Shown here in pieces: positions 44,701 through 57,387 of a stretch of 64,000 bases of DNA. Numbering within the stretch: the stretch's first letter is position 1; the number at the start of each line of letters is the position of its first letter. A model generated the notes under the pieces. It made no database searches and was not told where the DNA came from. It was given only the letters and a program-made list of their open reading frames with translations. Origin of the DNA: Micromonospora noduli (lineage in GTDB: Bacteria; Actinomycetota; Actinomycetes; Mycobacteriales; Micromonosporaceae); assembly GCF_003264365.1 (NCBI RefSeq), contig NZ_PYAK01000017.1, positions 1-64,000 of the forward strand, read 5' to 3'. The translations under genes were made by a program, and so were the position numbers.

Positions 44701-45015
44701 ACCGACAGCACCACCACCGGCACCACCACCGGCGATGTGGCGCCTACCGACACCACGTCGGCAAAACCGACGCAGCCGAAGGTGGCAGAGCAGCCCTCCC
44801 GGCGAGGCCGGCTCGGCGGGCTGTTCCGCCGTAACCGGTCCCGCGCCGACGAGGAGAGCCCGACGACGTCGGATGAAGCGGAGCCGCTGGCGTCCCAGGA
44901 TGAGGAATTCGTCGACTGGGTCGCCGGTCTGAGCAAGCCGGTGTCGGACAACGAGCCCGAACAGGAGAACGGCCGCCGGTCGTTGCGCTCCACCGGTCGA
45001 CACCACCGCGACTGA
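41800..45015 (+). CDS. Large membrane protein with long Thr/Ala/Pro/Ser-rich cytoplasmic or surface tail
   Basis: The protein has 1071 residues from ATG 41800; in-frame GTG codons at 41773, 41782 and 41791 are possible earlier starts. Residues 1-290 hold about eight hydrophobic helices (LLLTALGVSVLAGAGQLGVA onward). The next 700 or so residues are low complexity, mainly Thr, Ala, Ser, Pro and Gly with short repeats such as TGATPAPTTGTG. The C-terminal 60 residues regain complexity (GRLGGLFRRNRSRADEE, DEEFVDWVAGLSKPV). No family is recognised. The low-complexity part makes the opposite strand look open as well. Confidence 0.65.
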   Translation: MAFRTWGRLLLTALGVSVLAGAGQLGVAYGFGIVRLTGAFTGTTVNQWPAQLVWVGWFAANAAVAGAVLTGRLARRDAPAVSTGRQLAVAGAAALGATVIAPLCMQPARAAELISVDPVWAVGICAMVGAVIGAGAAIAVLFRPELGWNVSAVAGAVWLLALISVLPSLGTAGPLPTVRLGVLEPSWLDNAAAQRLALLLLPIVALLAGAATAGLARWRGQAPLVSAATGVAGPVLVAFAYLTAGPGDAVDRYQAAPYYGSLIAILAGALGAAAAALLRWPTGTRTADPQVIEPTAILRPLPAGPALPGAAKDRDSAANDQDSAERTDTETTNAELATGTKPVGVVAGPWATGDPDAVRTVPAHWDWPETTASGQHGPAPATAAPAPTPAAPTQPAAWVTAPTGEFTAAGQTPPRHDDVLATTEPSASTDVSNVTDATATATTAGRADAATPTGGRAVDDEPTGSTATDTSSSTATSGRPTGGRTARKSAAIPGGTGAPGSDTTSAAATSAPTTSDAPIPATGTARTSAAATSTTPTSTGSATEATSTAPTGTDAPSPAATASTGTGSGTSTGASSAGTADHDTPEAPLTIKPRRGRKSKANSDATASDAADDTSRAGSATTSETTTNEPTNRETTTRETTTGRATKGTRPGRSADSIAPDAATDTPAPSRGSLGERSSSTAEVASAAASDTAAARTTATGAKRAPATPATGSKRAPAASTTAGTGATQVPVNPDSSTTATDDAQSPTTGTGATPAPTTGTGETPAPTAATGATRAAAAAPTTAAGQVGAEATPRVPTAGTGSKAAPADTTSDSVIAGARGTDSAQPAAEDVPTAGLFGVTAASDPDTDRWTPAPSAWPVTSTWTVPPQASEPEATASEGSSRPDEPTGPTPRPRHRAPLPDLSRAGTWNAFDTSRRRGSAGSQDSSTARTAPPEAGETTAPAEHPGRPEFPGTLGTPSGAAATSATTDSTTTGTTTGDVAPTDTTSAKPTQPKVAEQPSRRGRLGGLFRRNRSRADEESPTTSDEAEPLASQDEEFVDWVAGLSKPVSDNEPEQENGRRSLRSTGRHHRD

Positions 45016-45055
45016 CCCACACCACACAGCGCACCGAACGTACCGACCGGTCGCT

Positions 45056-45132
45056 TGATCGACTCGGGTTCACTGATACCGGGCTATCCCACGCGGCCGG
45101 ACACCCCGACATCAATGAACCCGAGTCGATCA
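45056..45132. repeat. Palindromic repeat family 2, copy 1, between convergent genes
   Basis: TGATCGACTCGGGTTCA (45056-45072) is exactly complementary to 45116-45132. Imperfect pairing continues inward to about 45089/45099, giving near-34-bp arms with a 9-nt centre. It lies between the 3' ends of the low-complexity protein gene and thiC. A related element occupies 58010-58086. Confidence 0.75.
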
Positions 45133-45145
45133 CCCCGCAGGTGGG

Positions 45146-49283
<4,138 letters not shown>

Positions 49284-49293
<10 letters not shown>

Positions 49294-50453
49294 AGGTCCC
49301 CCTCCGTCGTCGGTTCAGGTCCGCCCGACGCGGCCGCCGCGGCGGCACCGCCGAAGCGGTCGGCCCGGAAGGGCGCGAGCAGCGGGTCGGGTACGCCGCC
49401 GAGCACCAGGTCGGCGATCAGGTCGGCGGTGATCGGGGTGAGCACGATGCCGTGCCGGTGGTGCCCGGTGGCGGCCAGGACGTCCGGTCGGTCGGGCAGC
49501 GGCCCGAGGATCGGCGCGTTGTCCGGGGTGCCCGGGCGCAGCCCGGCGACCGCCTCGACCAGGTCGTACTCGGCCAGCTCGGGCAGTAGGTCGACCCCGG
49601 CGCGCAGCAGCCGTTGCACAGCACCGGCGGTGACAGTGGTGTCCGAGCGCTCCTCGACCGTCGCGCCGAGCACGACCTCACCGTCGGCGCGGGGCACCAG
49701 GTAGACGTGCTCGCCGTCGGCGTACCCCCGGATCACGTGCCGGAAGCCCGGCGCGACGCCGTCGGGCGCGCGGAGCCGGAGGATCTGGCCCTTCACCGGC
49801 CGCACGGGCAGGCCGGTGAGCGCGGCGGCCCCGCAGCCGGCGGCGACCACAATGACCGGTGCATCCACATCGGACAGGAACCGGACCGGCTGCGGCACGA
49901 GCACCGCGCCGGCCCGCTGCGCGGCCGCGCGCAGCGCCGGCACCAGCAGCCGGGGGTCGACCTGGTGATCGGTGGGCGCGAGCGCGCCACCGCGCACCCG
50001 TGGGGCGAGCGCCGGTTCGCTGTCGCGCAGCTCGCTGGGGCGCAGCGGCGTCACGGGCAGGCCCAACCCCTGCTGGTACGCCCACAGCCGGCGCGCCTCG
50101 GCCAGGTCGTCGCCGGTGAGCCCGACCATCAGGGTGCCCTCGGTCCGGTAGCCGATCTCGACTCCGGTCGTCTCGGTCAACTCGGCGGCGAACGCCGGCC
50201 AGCGGGCGGCGGACGCCAGCAGCAACCCGGTCAGCTGCCGCTCACCGAAGTACGCCTCGGCGACCGGGGAGAGCATGCCGGCGGCCACCGCCGACGCCCC
50301 CGAGCCGGGCGCCGGATCGTGCACAACCACCCGCAGCCCACGCGCGGCGCAGCGCCAGGCGATCGCCAGCCCGATCGGCCCCGCCCCCACCACTGCCACG
50401 TCCGGCCGGACCCGGTCGCTCGACGGCGGTGACGGGGACCGGCCGGTCAGCAC
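49284..50453 (-). CDS. thiO: Glycine oxidase
   Basis: An FAD enzyme that oxidises glycine to the imine used by ThiG. The protein has 389 residues from GTG 50453, which overlaps the thiE stop by seven bases. The FAD fold reads VAVVGAGPIGLAIAWRCA, followed by GASAVAAGMLSPVAE, PVKGQILRLR and TGHHRHGIVLTPITADLI. The presence of thiO (rather than thiH) indicates the aerobic thiazole route. Confidence 0.93.
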
Positions 50454-51073
50454 GTCAGGGCCTCGATCAGCTCGGCGGTAGCCCGTGCCGGGTCGGCTGC
50501 GGCGGAGACGGCACCGACCACCGCCACCCCGTACGCCCCGGCGGCCCGCAGCGCCGGCACCCGGGCGGCGGTCACTCCGCCGATCGCGATGACCGGAACG
50601 TCGACGGCGTCGACGACGGCGCGGACCCCGGCGGGCCCGATGGGGTCCGGCAGGCCGGTCTTTGTGCTGGTGGTGTGACACGGCCCGACGCCCAGGTAGC
50701 TGGCGCCCGCCGCGACGGCCTCGCGCGCCGGGCCCGGGGCGCGAGCGGTGGCGCCCAGCACACCGGTGGGGCCGAGCACCCGACGGGCGGCGGCGACCGG
50801 CAGGTCGTCGGCACCGACGTGCCCACCGGCGGCGCCCACCGCGAGCGCCACGTGCAACCGGTCGTTGACCAGGCAGGTCGCCCGGTACGACGCGCAGAGC
50901 GCGAGCACCCGCCGGGTCAGGTCGTACGCCTCGCGGTCGGTGGCGGAATCCTCGACCCGGACCTGCACCACCAGGTCGGCGTGGGCCACTGTGAGGGCGG
51001 CGCGAACCACGGCGAGTGGGTCGCGACCTTCTCGGGTGTCGGTGATGAGATGCAATCGCCCCAGGGACGGCAC
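50447..51073 (-). CDS. thiE: Thiamine-phosphate synthase
   Basis: Joins HMP-PP and thiazole phosphate. The protein has 208 residues from GTG 51073. Phosphate loop GPCHTTSTKTG, VIAIGGVTAARVPAL and CLVNDRLHVAL are present. The usual QLREK motif reads VQVRVED here, so the conserved lysine of most ThiE proteins is absent; LREKD is kept in the second paralogue (47538-48320). First gene of the operon, directly under the TPP riboswitch. Confidence 0.88.
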   Translation of the reverse strand: MPSLGRLHLITDTREGRDPLAVVRAALTVAHADLVVQVRVEDSATDREAYDLTRRVLALCASYRATCLVNDRLHVALAVGAAGGHVGADDLPVAAARRVLGPTGVLGATARAPGPAREAVAAGASYLGVGPCHTTSTKTGLPDPIGPAGVRAVVDAVDVPVIAIGGVTAARVPALRAAGAYGVAVVGAVSAAADPARATAELIEALTC

Positions 51074-51083
51074 GGCAACGCTC

Positions 51084-51170
51084 CTCCCTGCGCCGGCATT
51101 ACCCGGATCAGGTTCGACGGTCGGGGGCTGTCAGCCCCCCTCTCAGCCCGGTACACCGGGCTCCCGTGGG
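51084..51170 (-). ncRNA. TPP (THI-box) riboswitch
   Basis: On the minus strand the leader holds the pyrimidine-sensor part (CGGGCTGAGAGGG, complementary to about 51138-51150) and the pyrophosphate-sensor part (ACCTGATCCGGGTAATGCCG, about 51094-51113) ending CGCAGGGAG. An apical GGGGGCTGACAGCCCCC hairpin is the variable P3a arm. A GGAG ribosome site lies at the 3' edge, 10 bases before the thiE GTG, so thiamine pyrophosphate probably blocks translation of the whole seven-gene operon. Confidence 0.95.
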
Positions 51171-51360
51171 TTACTTGCGTGTCACCGTACGACAGATCCG
51201 CCGGCCTGCCAAGGCACGGGGTCGGCGGTGGCCGGCCGGGCGGGCCGCGCCAAAACGAGCGAGATCCAATGGGGCACTTCATACGGTCCTGTTCGGAATG
51301 TCGCCCCCCGTTGCAGAACCGTTACCCGTCCGCATCTTGCCCGACATCGAGCGAGCCGAA

Positions 51361-51387
51361 TTAATTTGTTCAGCGATTCGACAAAAT
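51361..51387. promoter_or_regulatory. AT-rich inverted repeat upstream of the ThuA/dehydrogenase gene
   Basis: In the 320-bp gap between the riboswitch and the gene at 51491, the only marked signal is an AT-rich block with TTAATTTGTTCAG and ATTTGT-N11-ACAAAAT. It resembles operators of ROK-family sugar regulators in actinobacteria, which fits a carbohydrate-related target. The assignment is tentative. The rest of the gap shows no gene. Confidence 0.35.
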
Positions 51388-51490
51388 GTCGGTGGGGGCA
51401 CCCTGGCACGGTGTGACCACCGGCTCCATCAGGGACGGCCTTCGGCGAGCCGACTCCCGCGAGCTCTGTCACTACGACACAGGAGGCGGC

Positions 51491-54400
51491 GTGTCCCGTT
51501 CTCGTCGTGCCCGCTTACCCATCACCGCAACCCTGATCTCCCTGGCCATGGCCTCGACCACCCTGTTCGGCGCGCCCGCGCAGGCGGCCGCCCAGGTTCC
51601 CCCACGGGATGCGAAAGCCGCAGCCCCGGTCAGCCAGGTGGCGCCGAAGGCGCCAAAGGCCGCGGCCGATCCCTTCTCCGTCCTCGTCTTCTCCAAGACC
51701 GCCGGCTTCCGGCACGACTCCATCCCCACCGGCATCGCCGCCATCCAGCAACTCGGCGTCGACAACGGATTCACTGTGGACAACTCCGAGGACGGCGCCG
51801 CATTCAACGACGCCAACCTGGCGAAGTACAAGGCCGTGATCTGGCTCTCCACCACCGGTGACGTGCTCAACGCCGACCAGCAGGCCGCGTTCGAGCGGTA
51901 CGTGAAGGCCGGTGGCGGCTACGTCGGCATCCACGCCGCGTCGGACACCGAGTACAGCTGGGCCTGGTACGGCGACCTGGTCGGCGCGTACTTCGCCAAC
52001 CACCCGCAGAACCAGCAGGCCACAGTCAAGGTGGAGGACCACGCCCACCCGTCCACGGCCGGGTTGCCGGACCGGTGGTCCCGGTTCGACGAGTGGTACA
52101 ACTACCAGACCAACCCCCGGCCGGACGTGCACGTGCTGGCCAGCCTGGACGAGAAGAGCTACACCGCCGGTGCCGGCGCGATGGGTGCGGACCACCCGAT
52201 CGCGTGGTGTCAGGACTACGACGGTGGCCGCTCCTGGTACACCGGTGGCGGGCACACCCGGGAGTCGTACGCCGAGCCCGAGTTCCTCTCCCACCTGCTC
52301 GGCGGCATCCGCACCGCAGCCGGCGTCGAGAACGCCGACTGCGGCGCCTCGAAGACCTCGAACTTCGAGAAGGTCACGCTGGACAGCAACACCAGCAACC
52401 CGATGGAGCTGGACGTCGCCCCCGACGGGCGGGTCTTCTACATCGAGCGCGACGGTCGCGTGCAGATCGTGAAGCCGGACACCGGCAACACCGTCACCGC
52501 CGTTGACCTGGACGTCTTCACCGGTAACGAGGACGGCCTCATCGGCATCCGGCTCGACCCGGACTTCGCCACCAACAAGTGGGTGTACCTGTACTACGCC
52601 CCGAACGACGGGGTCACCCGCAACCTGCTGTCCCGGTTCACGGTGACCGGCGACACCATCGACCTGGCCAGCGAGAAGCAGGTGCTACGGGTCGACACCC
52701 AGCGCAACACCTGCTGCCACGCCGGCGGCAGCATGGCCTTCGACGGCGACGGCAACCTCTACCTGGCCACCGGTGACAACACCAACCCGTTCGAGTCGAA
52801 CTCGTACTCGCCGCTCGACGAGCGGTCGGGTCGCCAGGACTACGACGCGCAGCGCACCTCCGCCAACACCAACGACCTGCGCGGCAAGGTGATCCGGATC
52901 CACCCGGAGGACGACGGGACGTACACCGTTCCGGCGGGCAACCTCTTCGCGGCGGGCACCGAGAAGACCCGTCCCGAGATCTACGCGATGGGCTTCCGCA
53001 ACCCGTTCCGGATCGGCACCGACCCGAAGACCAACACGCTGTACGTCGCGGACTACGGACCGGACGCCAACGCGGACAACCCGAACCGGGGCCCCCGCGG
53101 TCTGGTCGAGTGGAACGTCGTCACCCCGGGCAACTACGGCTGGCCGTACTGCACGGGCACGAATGAGGCGTACAACGACTACACGTTCCCGTCCGGCCCG
53201 AGCGGTCCGAAGTTCGACTGCGCGGCGCCGGTGAACAACTCGCCCAACAACACGGGCCTGACCAACCTCCCGCCGGTGGTCCCGGCGACCGTCGACTACG
53301 GGTACGCCGGTGACGCGCGTTACCCGGAGATCGGCGGCGGCGGCGCCCCGATGGGCGGCCCGGTCTACCGCTACGACGCCGACCTGAACTCGAACCGCAA
53401 GTGGCCGGCGTACTACGACGGCAAGGCTCTGCTCGGCGAGTGGAACCAGAACAAGATGTACACCATGCAGCTGACCCCCGACGGCAAGTCGTTGGTGGAC
53501 ATCAACCAGCTGCTCACCGGCATGAGCATGGTCCGGCCGATGGACTTCGAGTTCGGCCCGGACGGGGCGCTGTACCTGATCGAGTGGGGCAGCGGCTTCG
53601 GCGGCAACAACGACAACTCGGGCGTCTACCGGATCGACTACACCGCCGGTGACCGCGCCCCGATCGCCGCGGCGTCCGCCAACCCGACCTCGGGTCCGGC
53701 GCCGTTGACGGTGACCTTCTCCAGCGCCGGCTCCCGGGACCCGGACGGTGGCACGCTCACCTACGCCTGGACGTTCGGCGACGGGCAGACCTCGACCGAG
53801 GCCAACCCGACTCACACGTACGCCACGGCGGGCAACTACACCGCCCAGCTCACCGTCACCAACCCCAAGGGCCGGACCGCGGTGGCCAACGTGCCGGTCA
53901 CCGTGGGCAACACCGCGCCGACGGTCTCCATCGAGTTCCCACCGGACGGCGGCTTCTTCAACTGGGGTGACCAGGTCCGCTACTCGATCAAGGTGACCGA
54001 CCCCGAGGACGGGCAGATCGACTGTGACCGGGTGCAGCTTCAGGTGCTGCTCGGTCACGACGAGCACGCCCACCCGCTGGAGCAGCACACCGGCTGCACC
54101 GGCACCGTCCAGACGTCGCTCGCCTCCGGGCACGGCGCCGAGGCGAACGTCTTCGCGGTCTTCGAGGCGACCTACACCGACGAGGGTGGTGCCGGCGGTG
54201 CCGGTGCCCTGACCGGTCGGCAGATCGAGGTTCTCCAGCCGAAGCAGAAGCAGGCCGAGTACTTCACCGCCACCGGGCGTGCCCCGGTGAGCACCGGCGG
54301 TGGCGACCCCGGCGTGCAGCGGGAGGCCGGCGCCGACACCGCCGGTGGCGGCCAGAGCATCGCGTTCATCGAGGACGGTGACTGGTGGTCGGTCGCTCCG

Positions 54401-57322
54401 GCGGACCTGACCAACATCACCGAGATCCGCTTCCGGGCAGCCTCCGCCGCCGCCGGCGGTCGGATCGAGGTTCGCGCGGGTGCGGTTGACGGACCGGTGG
54501 TCGCCACGGCCGTCGTACCGTCGACCGGCGCGTGGCAGACGTACACGGACGTGAGCGCACCGGTCACCGGCGCCGCGAGCGGCTCGCTGTACTTCGTGGC
54601 CCGCGATCCGAACGGCGGAACGGGTTCGCTGTTCAACGTCAACTGGATGGACTTCGTCGGCCGCGGTGTCACCGAGAACGGGCCGCCGGTGGTCAGCGCC
54701 ACTGCCACCCCGGCCACCGGCACCGCACCGGTCACCGTCGCCTTCGACGGCACGGCCACCGACGCCGAGGGCGACACCCCGTTGACGTACGCCTGGGACT
54801 TCGGTGACGGGGGCTCGGCGACCACACTGGACGCCAGCCACACCTACACCAGCCCGGGCACCTTCACGGCCACCCTCACGGTGACCGACAGCAAGGGCGC
54901 CAAGTCGTACGCCACGGTGCCGGTGCGGGTCGACGCGCCGGACACGTCCTGCTTCGGGGCGCGTTCGGACGACTTCAACGGCAACAGCCTCGACAAGGAG
55001 CGCTGGACCAGCATCGTCCGGGAGAACCAGCTCTACTCGCTCAGTGGCGGCGCGCTGCGGCTGCCCACTGGCGTGGGTGACCTCTACGGCGCTCGCAACG
55101 ACGCCACCAACCTGGTGCTCCAGGCGGCCCCGACCGGCGCGTGGGAGATGACCACCAAGGTCACCCTGCCGGTGACGGCCAACTACCAGCAGGCCGGCGT
55201 CCTGGTGTACGGCGACGACGACAACTACGCCAAGCTGGACCTGCTGTACAACGGCAGCCGGCGGGTGGAGTTCATCCGGGAGACGGCGGCCACTCCTCGC
55301 AACGAGGCCGCCGACAGCGCCGCCGCACCGGCGGGTGACACCGTGTACCTGCGGATCACCAGCGACGGGACGAACCTGACCGCGTCCGCCTCGGGCGACG
55401 GGCAGACCTTCACCCCGGTCGGCCGTTCGGCCGCGCTCGCCGGCATCACCAACCCGCGGATCGGGGTCTTCGCGCTCAACGGAGGCACCGAGGCGCCGGT
55501 TGTCGACGCCGCGTTCGACTCGTTCCAGGTCACGCCGGACGCTCCGGCCGGCCCGGTCGACCCGTCGGACGAGTTCACCGGCAGCACGTTGGACAAGTGC
55601 CGGTGGGACGCCGTGACGCGGGAGGACCCGAGCGGTTACCGGGTCACCGATGGCGCGCTGCGGATCGACGTGCCCAACGGTGACATTTACGGCACCGACA
55701 ACACCGGGCCGAAGAACTTCATCCTCCAGACCGCGCCGTCCGGCGACTGGACCCTGGAGACGAAGGTCGACGGCAGCCTGCTGAACGAGCAGTACCAGCA
55801 GGCCGGTCTGCTCGTGCAGGCGGACGACGACAACTACCTGAAGCTCGACTTCATCGCGGACAACCAGGCCGGCCAGGCGGTGACGCGGCGGATCGAGTTC
55901 CGCAGCGAGATCGCCGGGGTGGTCCAGAACCCGCAGCCCGAGGCGGGCAACCTGACCTCGGCGGTGTGGCACCTGCGGCTGGCCCGCACGGGCGACACGT
56001 TCACCGCGTCGTACTCGGCCGACGGGACGACCTGGACCGCGTTGACGGCGCTGACCAACAGCGCGGTCGGGGCAACCCCGAAGGTCGGGCTGTTCACCCT
56101 CGGCGCCAACCAGACGGCGTCGAAGACCGCCTCGTTCGACTACTTCCGGCTCAGCACGAAGGTGGCCGACGAGACGGCGCCGGTGACCACCGCGGCGGTT
56201 TCCGGCACCCCGACCGACGGGTGGCACACCGGGCCGGTGACGATCACGCTCACCGGTGCCGACGAGGCCGGCGGTAGCGGGCTCGCCGGTACGGAGTACC
56301 AGCTGGACGGTGCCACCACCTGGACGGCGTACACCGCTCCGGTGGCGGTCAGCGGGGACGGCGAGCACGAGCTCCGGTTCCGCTCGACGGACAAGGCCGG
56401 CAACGTGGAGGCGACCAAGACCGTCTCGGTCAAGATCGACACCACCGCGCCGGTGACCTCGGCGACGTTCGCTCCGGCGAACGACGCCGGTTGGCACAAC
56501 GGGACCATCCCGGTCGTGCTGGCCGCTACCGATGCCGGTTCCGGCGTCAAGACGGTGGAGTGGTCGCTGGACGGTGGTGCGTGGGCGCCGTACTCGACGC
56601 CGATCGAGGTGACCGGTGACGGGCAGCACGAGCTGCTGTTCCGCTCGGCGGACAAGGCGGGCAACGTCGAGACGCTGAAGTCGGCGGTGCTGCGCATCGA
56701 CGGCACCAAGCCGACGCTGCTGGTGTCCGGGCTGGCCGACGGCCAGCTCTACGGCGACAGCCAGGACGTCCGGGTGGCCTGGCAGGCCGTTGACCCGACC
56801 TCGGGCATCGCGAGCGTGGTCGGTCAGCTCGACGGCCAGGCGTACACCAGTGGCACTCTGCAGGCCATGTACGACCTGTCGCTCGGCCTGCACGAGCTGA
56901 CCGTTACCGCGACCGACAAGGCGGGCAACAAGACCACCTCGACGGTCCGGTTCTTCGTCACCACCTCGTTCCGGGACATGCAGAGTCTGCTGGACCGGTT
57001 CAAGGCGACGGGGCGGCTCTCGACCAAGGCGCACAAGCAGCTGTCGAACAAGCTCGACGCTGTTCGCGCGTCCGAGGCGGCCGGCGACGACAAGGCTGCC
57101 GTCCGGCAGCTGACCGCGTTCCGGACGCTCGCCAGCGACGCCACGCTGGTGCCCGAGGCGGAGGTCCGGGACGTCCTGATCCGGGACGCCGACGCCATGA
57201 TCGTTCGGCTCGGCGGCGCGGCCAGCAAGGCCGGGGTCAAGGCGAACGGCGGCGACTCGGTCAAGGGCACCGGGCGGCTCGGTGGCGATGCCACCCGGCT
57301 GGCACCCGGTCGCCAGCTCTGA
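51491..57322 (+). CDS. Giant secreted multidomain protein: ThuA, PQQ-type sugar dehydrogenase, PKD, CBM6-like, laminin-G-like and Ig-like domains
   Basis: The protein has 1943 residues from GTG 51491 with a perfect AGGAGG. A cleavable signal ends APAQAAA. Domain order by position: ThuA-like (about 60-285, VLVFSKTAGFRHDSI, GIHAASDTEY); soluble glucose/sorbosone dehydrogenase propeller (about 297-720, DEDG-type GNEDGLIGIRLDPDF, NTCCHAGGSMAFDGDGNLY); PKD (724-810); CBM6-like (about 920-1055); second PKD (1063-1150); two DUF1349/concanavalin-like repeats (about 1160-1550, DDFNGNSLDKERW and DEFTGSTLDKCRW); three OmpL47-like bacterial Ig repeats (about 1560-1827); helical C-terminus. Probable extracellular oxidation and binding of a sugar or glycan; the substrate is unknown. 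Confidence 0.88.
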   Translation: MSRSRRARLPITATLISLAMASTTLFGAPAQAAAQVPPRDAKAAAPVSQVAPKAPKAAADPFSVLVFSKTAGFRHDSIPTGIAAIQQLGVDNGFTVDNSEDGAAFNDANLAKYKAVIWLSTTGDVLNADQQAAFERYVKAGGGYVGIHAASDTEYSWAWYGDLVGAYFANHPQNQQATVKVEDHAHPSTAGLPDRWSRFDEWYNYQTNPRPDVHVLASLDEKSYTAGAGAMGADHPIAWCQDYDGGRSWYTGGGHTRESYAEPEFLSHLLGGIRTAAGVENADCGASKTSNFEKVTLDSNTSNPMELDVAPDGRVFYIERDGRVQIVKPDTGNTVTAVDLDVFTGNEDGLIGIRLDPDFATNKWVYLYYAPNDGVTRNLLSRFTVTGDTIDLASEKQVLRVDTQRNTCCHAGGSMAFDGDGNLYLATGDNTNPFESNSYSPLDERSGRQDYDAQRTSANTNDLRGKVIRIHPEDDGTYTVPAGNLFAAGTEKTRPEIYAMGFRNPFRIGTDPKTNTLYVADYGPDANADNPNRGPRGLVEWNVVTPGNYGWPYCTGTNEAYNDYTFPSGPSGPKFDCAAPVNNSPNNTGLTNLPPVVPATVDYGYAGDARYPEIGGGGAPMGGPVYRYDADLNSNRKWPAYYDGKALLGEWNQNKMYTMQLTPDGKSLVDINQLLTGMSMVRPMDFEFGPDGALYLIEWGSGFGGNNDNSGVYRIDYTAGDRAPIAAASANPTSGPAPLTVTFSSAGSRDPDGGTLTYAWTFGDGQTSTEANPTHTYATAGNYTAQLTVTNPKGRTAVANVPVTVGNTAPTVSIEFPPDGGFFNWGDQVRYSIKVTDPEDGQIDCDRVQLQVLLGHDEHAHPLEQHTGCTGTVQTSLASGHGAEANVFAVFEATYTDEGGAGGAGALTGRQIEVLQPKQKQAEYFTATGRAPVSTGGGDPGVQREAGADTAGGGQSIAFIEDGDWWSVAPADLTNITEIRFRAASAAAGGRIEVRAGAVDGPVVATAVVPSTGAWQTYTDVSAPVTGAASGSLYFVARDPNGGTGSLFNVNWMDFVGRGVTENGPPVVSATATPATGTAPVTVAFDGTATDAEGDTPLTYAWDFGDGGSATTLDASHTYTSPGTFTATLTVTDSKGAKSYATVPVRVDAPDTSCFGARSDDFNGNSLDKERWTSIVRENQLYSLSGGALRLPTGVGDLYGARNDATNLVLQAAPTGAWEMTTKVTLPVTANYQQAGVLVYGDDDNYAKLDLLYNGSRRVEFIRETAATPRNEAADSAAAPAGDTVYLRITSDGTNLTASASGDGQTFTPVGRSAALAGITNPRIGVFALNGGTEAPVVDAAFDSFQVTPDAPAGPVDPSDEFTGSTLDKCRWDAVTREDPSGYRVTDGALRIDVPNGDIYGTDNTGPKNFILQTAPSGDWTLETKVDGSLLNEQYQQAGLLVQADDDNYLKLDFIADNQAGQAVTRRIEFRSEIAGVVQNPQPEAGNLTSAVWHLRLARTGDTFTASYSADGTTWTALTALTNSAVGATPKVGLFTLGANQTASKTASFDYFRLSTKVADETAPVTTAAVSGTPTDGWHTGPVTITLTGADEAGGSGLAGTEYQLDGATTWTAYTAPVAVSGDGEHELRFRSTDKAGNVEATKTVSVKIDTTAPVTSATFAPANDAGWHNGTIPVVLAATDAGSGVKTVEWSLDGGAWAPYSTPIEVTGDGQHELLFRSADKAGNVETLKSAVLRIDGTKPTLLVSGLADGQLYGDSQDVRVAWQAVDPTSGIASVVGQLDGQAYTSGTLQAMYDLSLGLHELTVTATDKAGNKTTSTVRFFVTTSFRDMQSLLDRFKATGRLSTKAHKQLSNKLDAVRASEAAGDDKAAVRQLTAFRTLASDATLVPEAEVRDVLIRDADAMIVRLGGAASKAGVKANGGDSVKGTGRLGGDATRLAPGRQL

Positions 57323-57328
57323 TCCGAC

Positions 57329-57368
57329 GAGGCCCCTCTCCGGCGCTGCGGCGTCGGGGAGGGGCCTC
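57329..57368 (+). terminator. Terminator hairpin after the giant secreted protein
   Basis: GAGGCCCCTCTCCG (57329-57342) pairs with 57355-57368 with one mismatch. It begins seven bases after the stop. The next gene's ribosome site follows 12 bases later, so this may be an attenuator between the two genes. Confidence 0.65.
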
Positions 57369-57387
57369 CCTCATCGGTAGGGAGGAG

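Noticed and set aside
42978-45020. Long minus-strand frames opposite the low-complexity membrane protein tail
   Set aside because: The tail is low complexity, so both strands stay open. Only the plus strand has a membrane domain and an ordered C-terminus.
52685-57034. Very long minus-strand frame opposite the giant secreted protein gene
   Set aside because: Antisense shadow rich in Arg, Gly and Val; the plus strand has a signal peptide, a ribosome site and clear domains.
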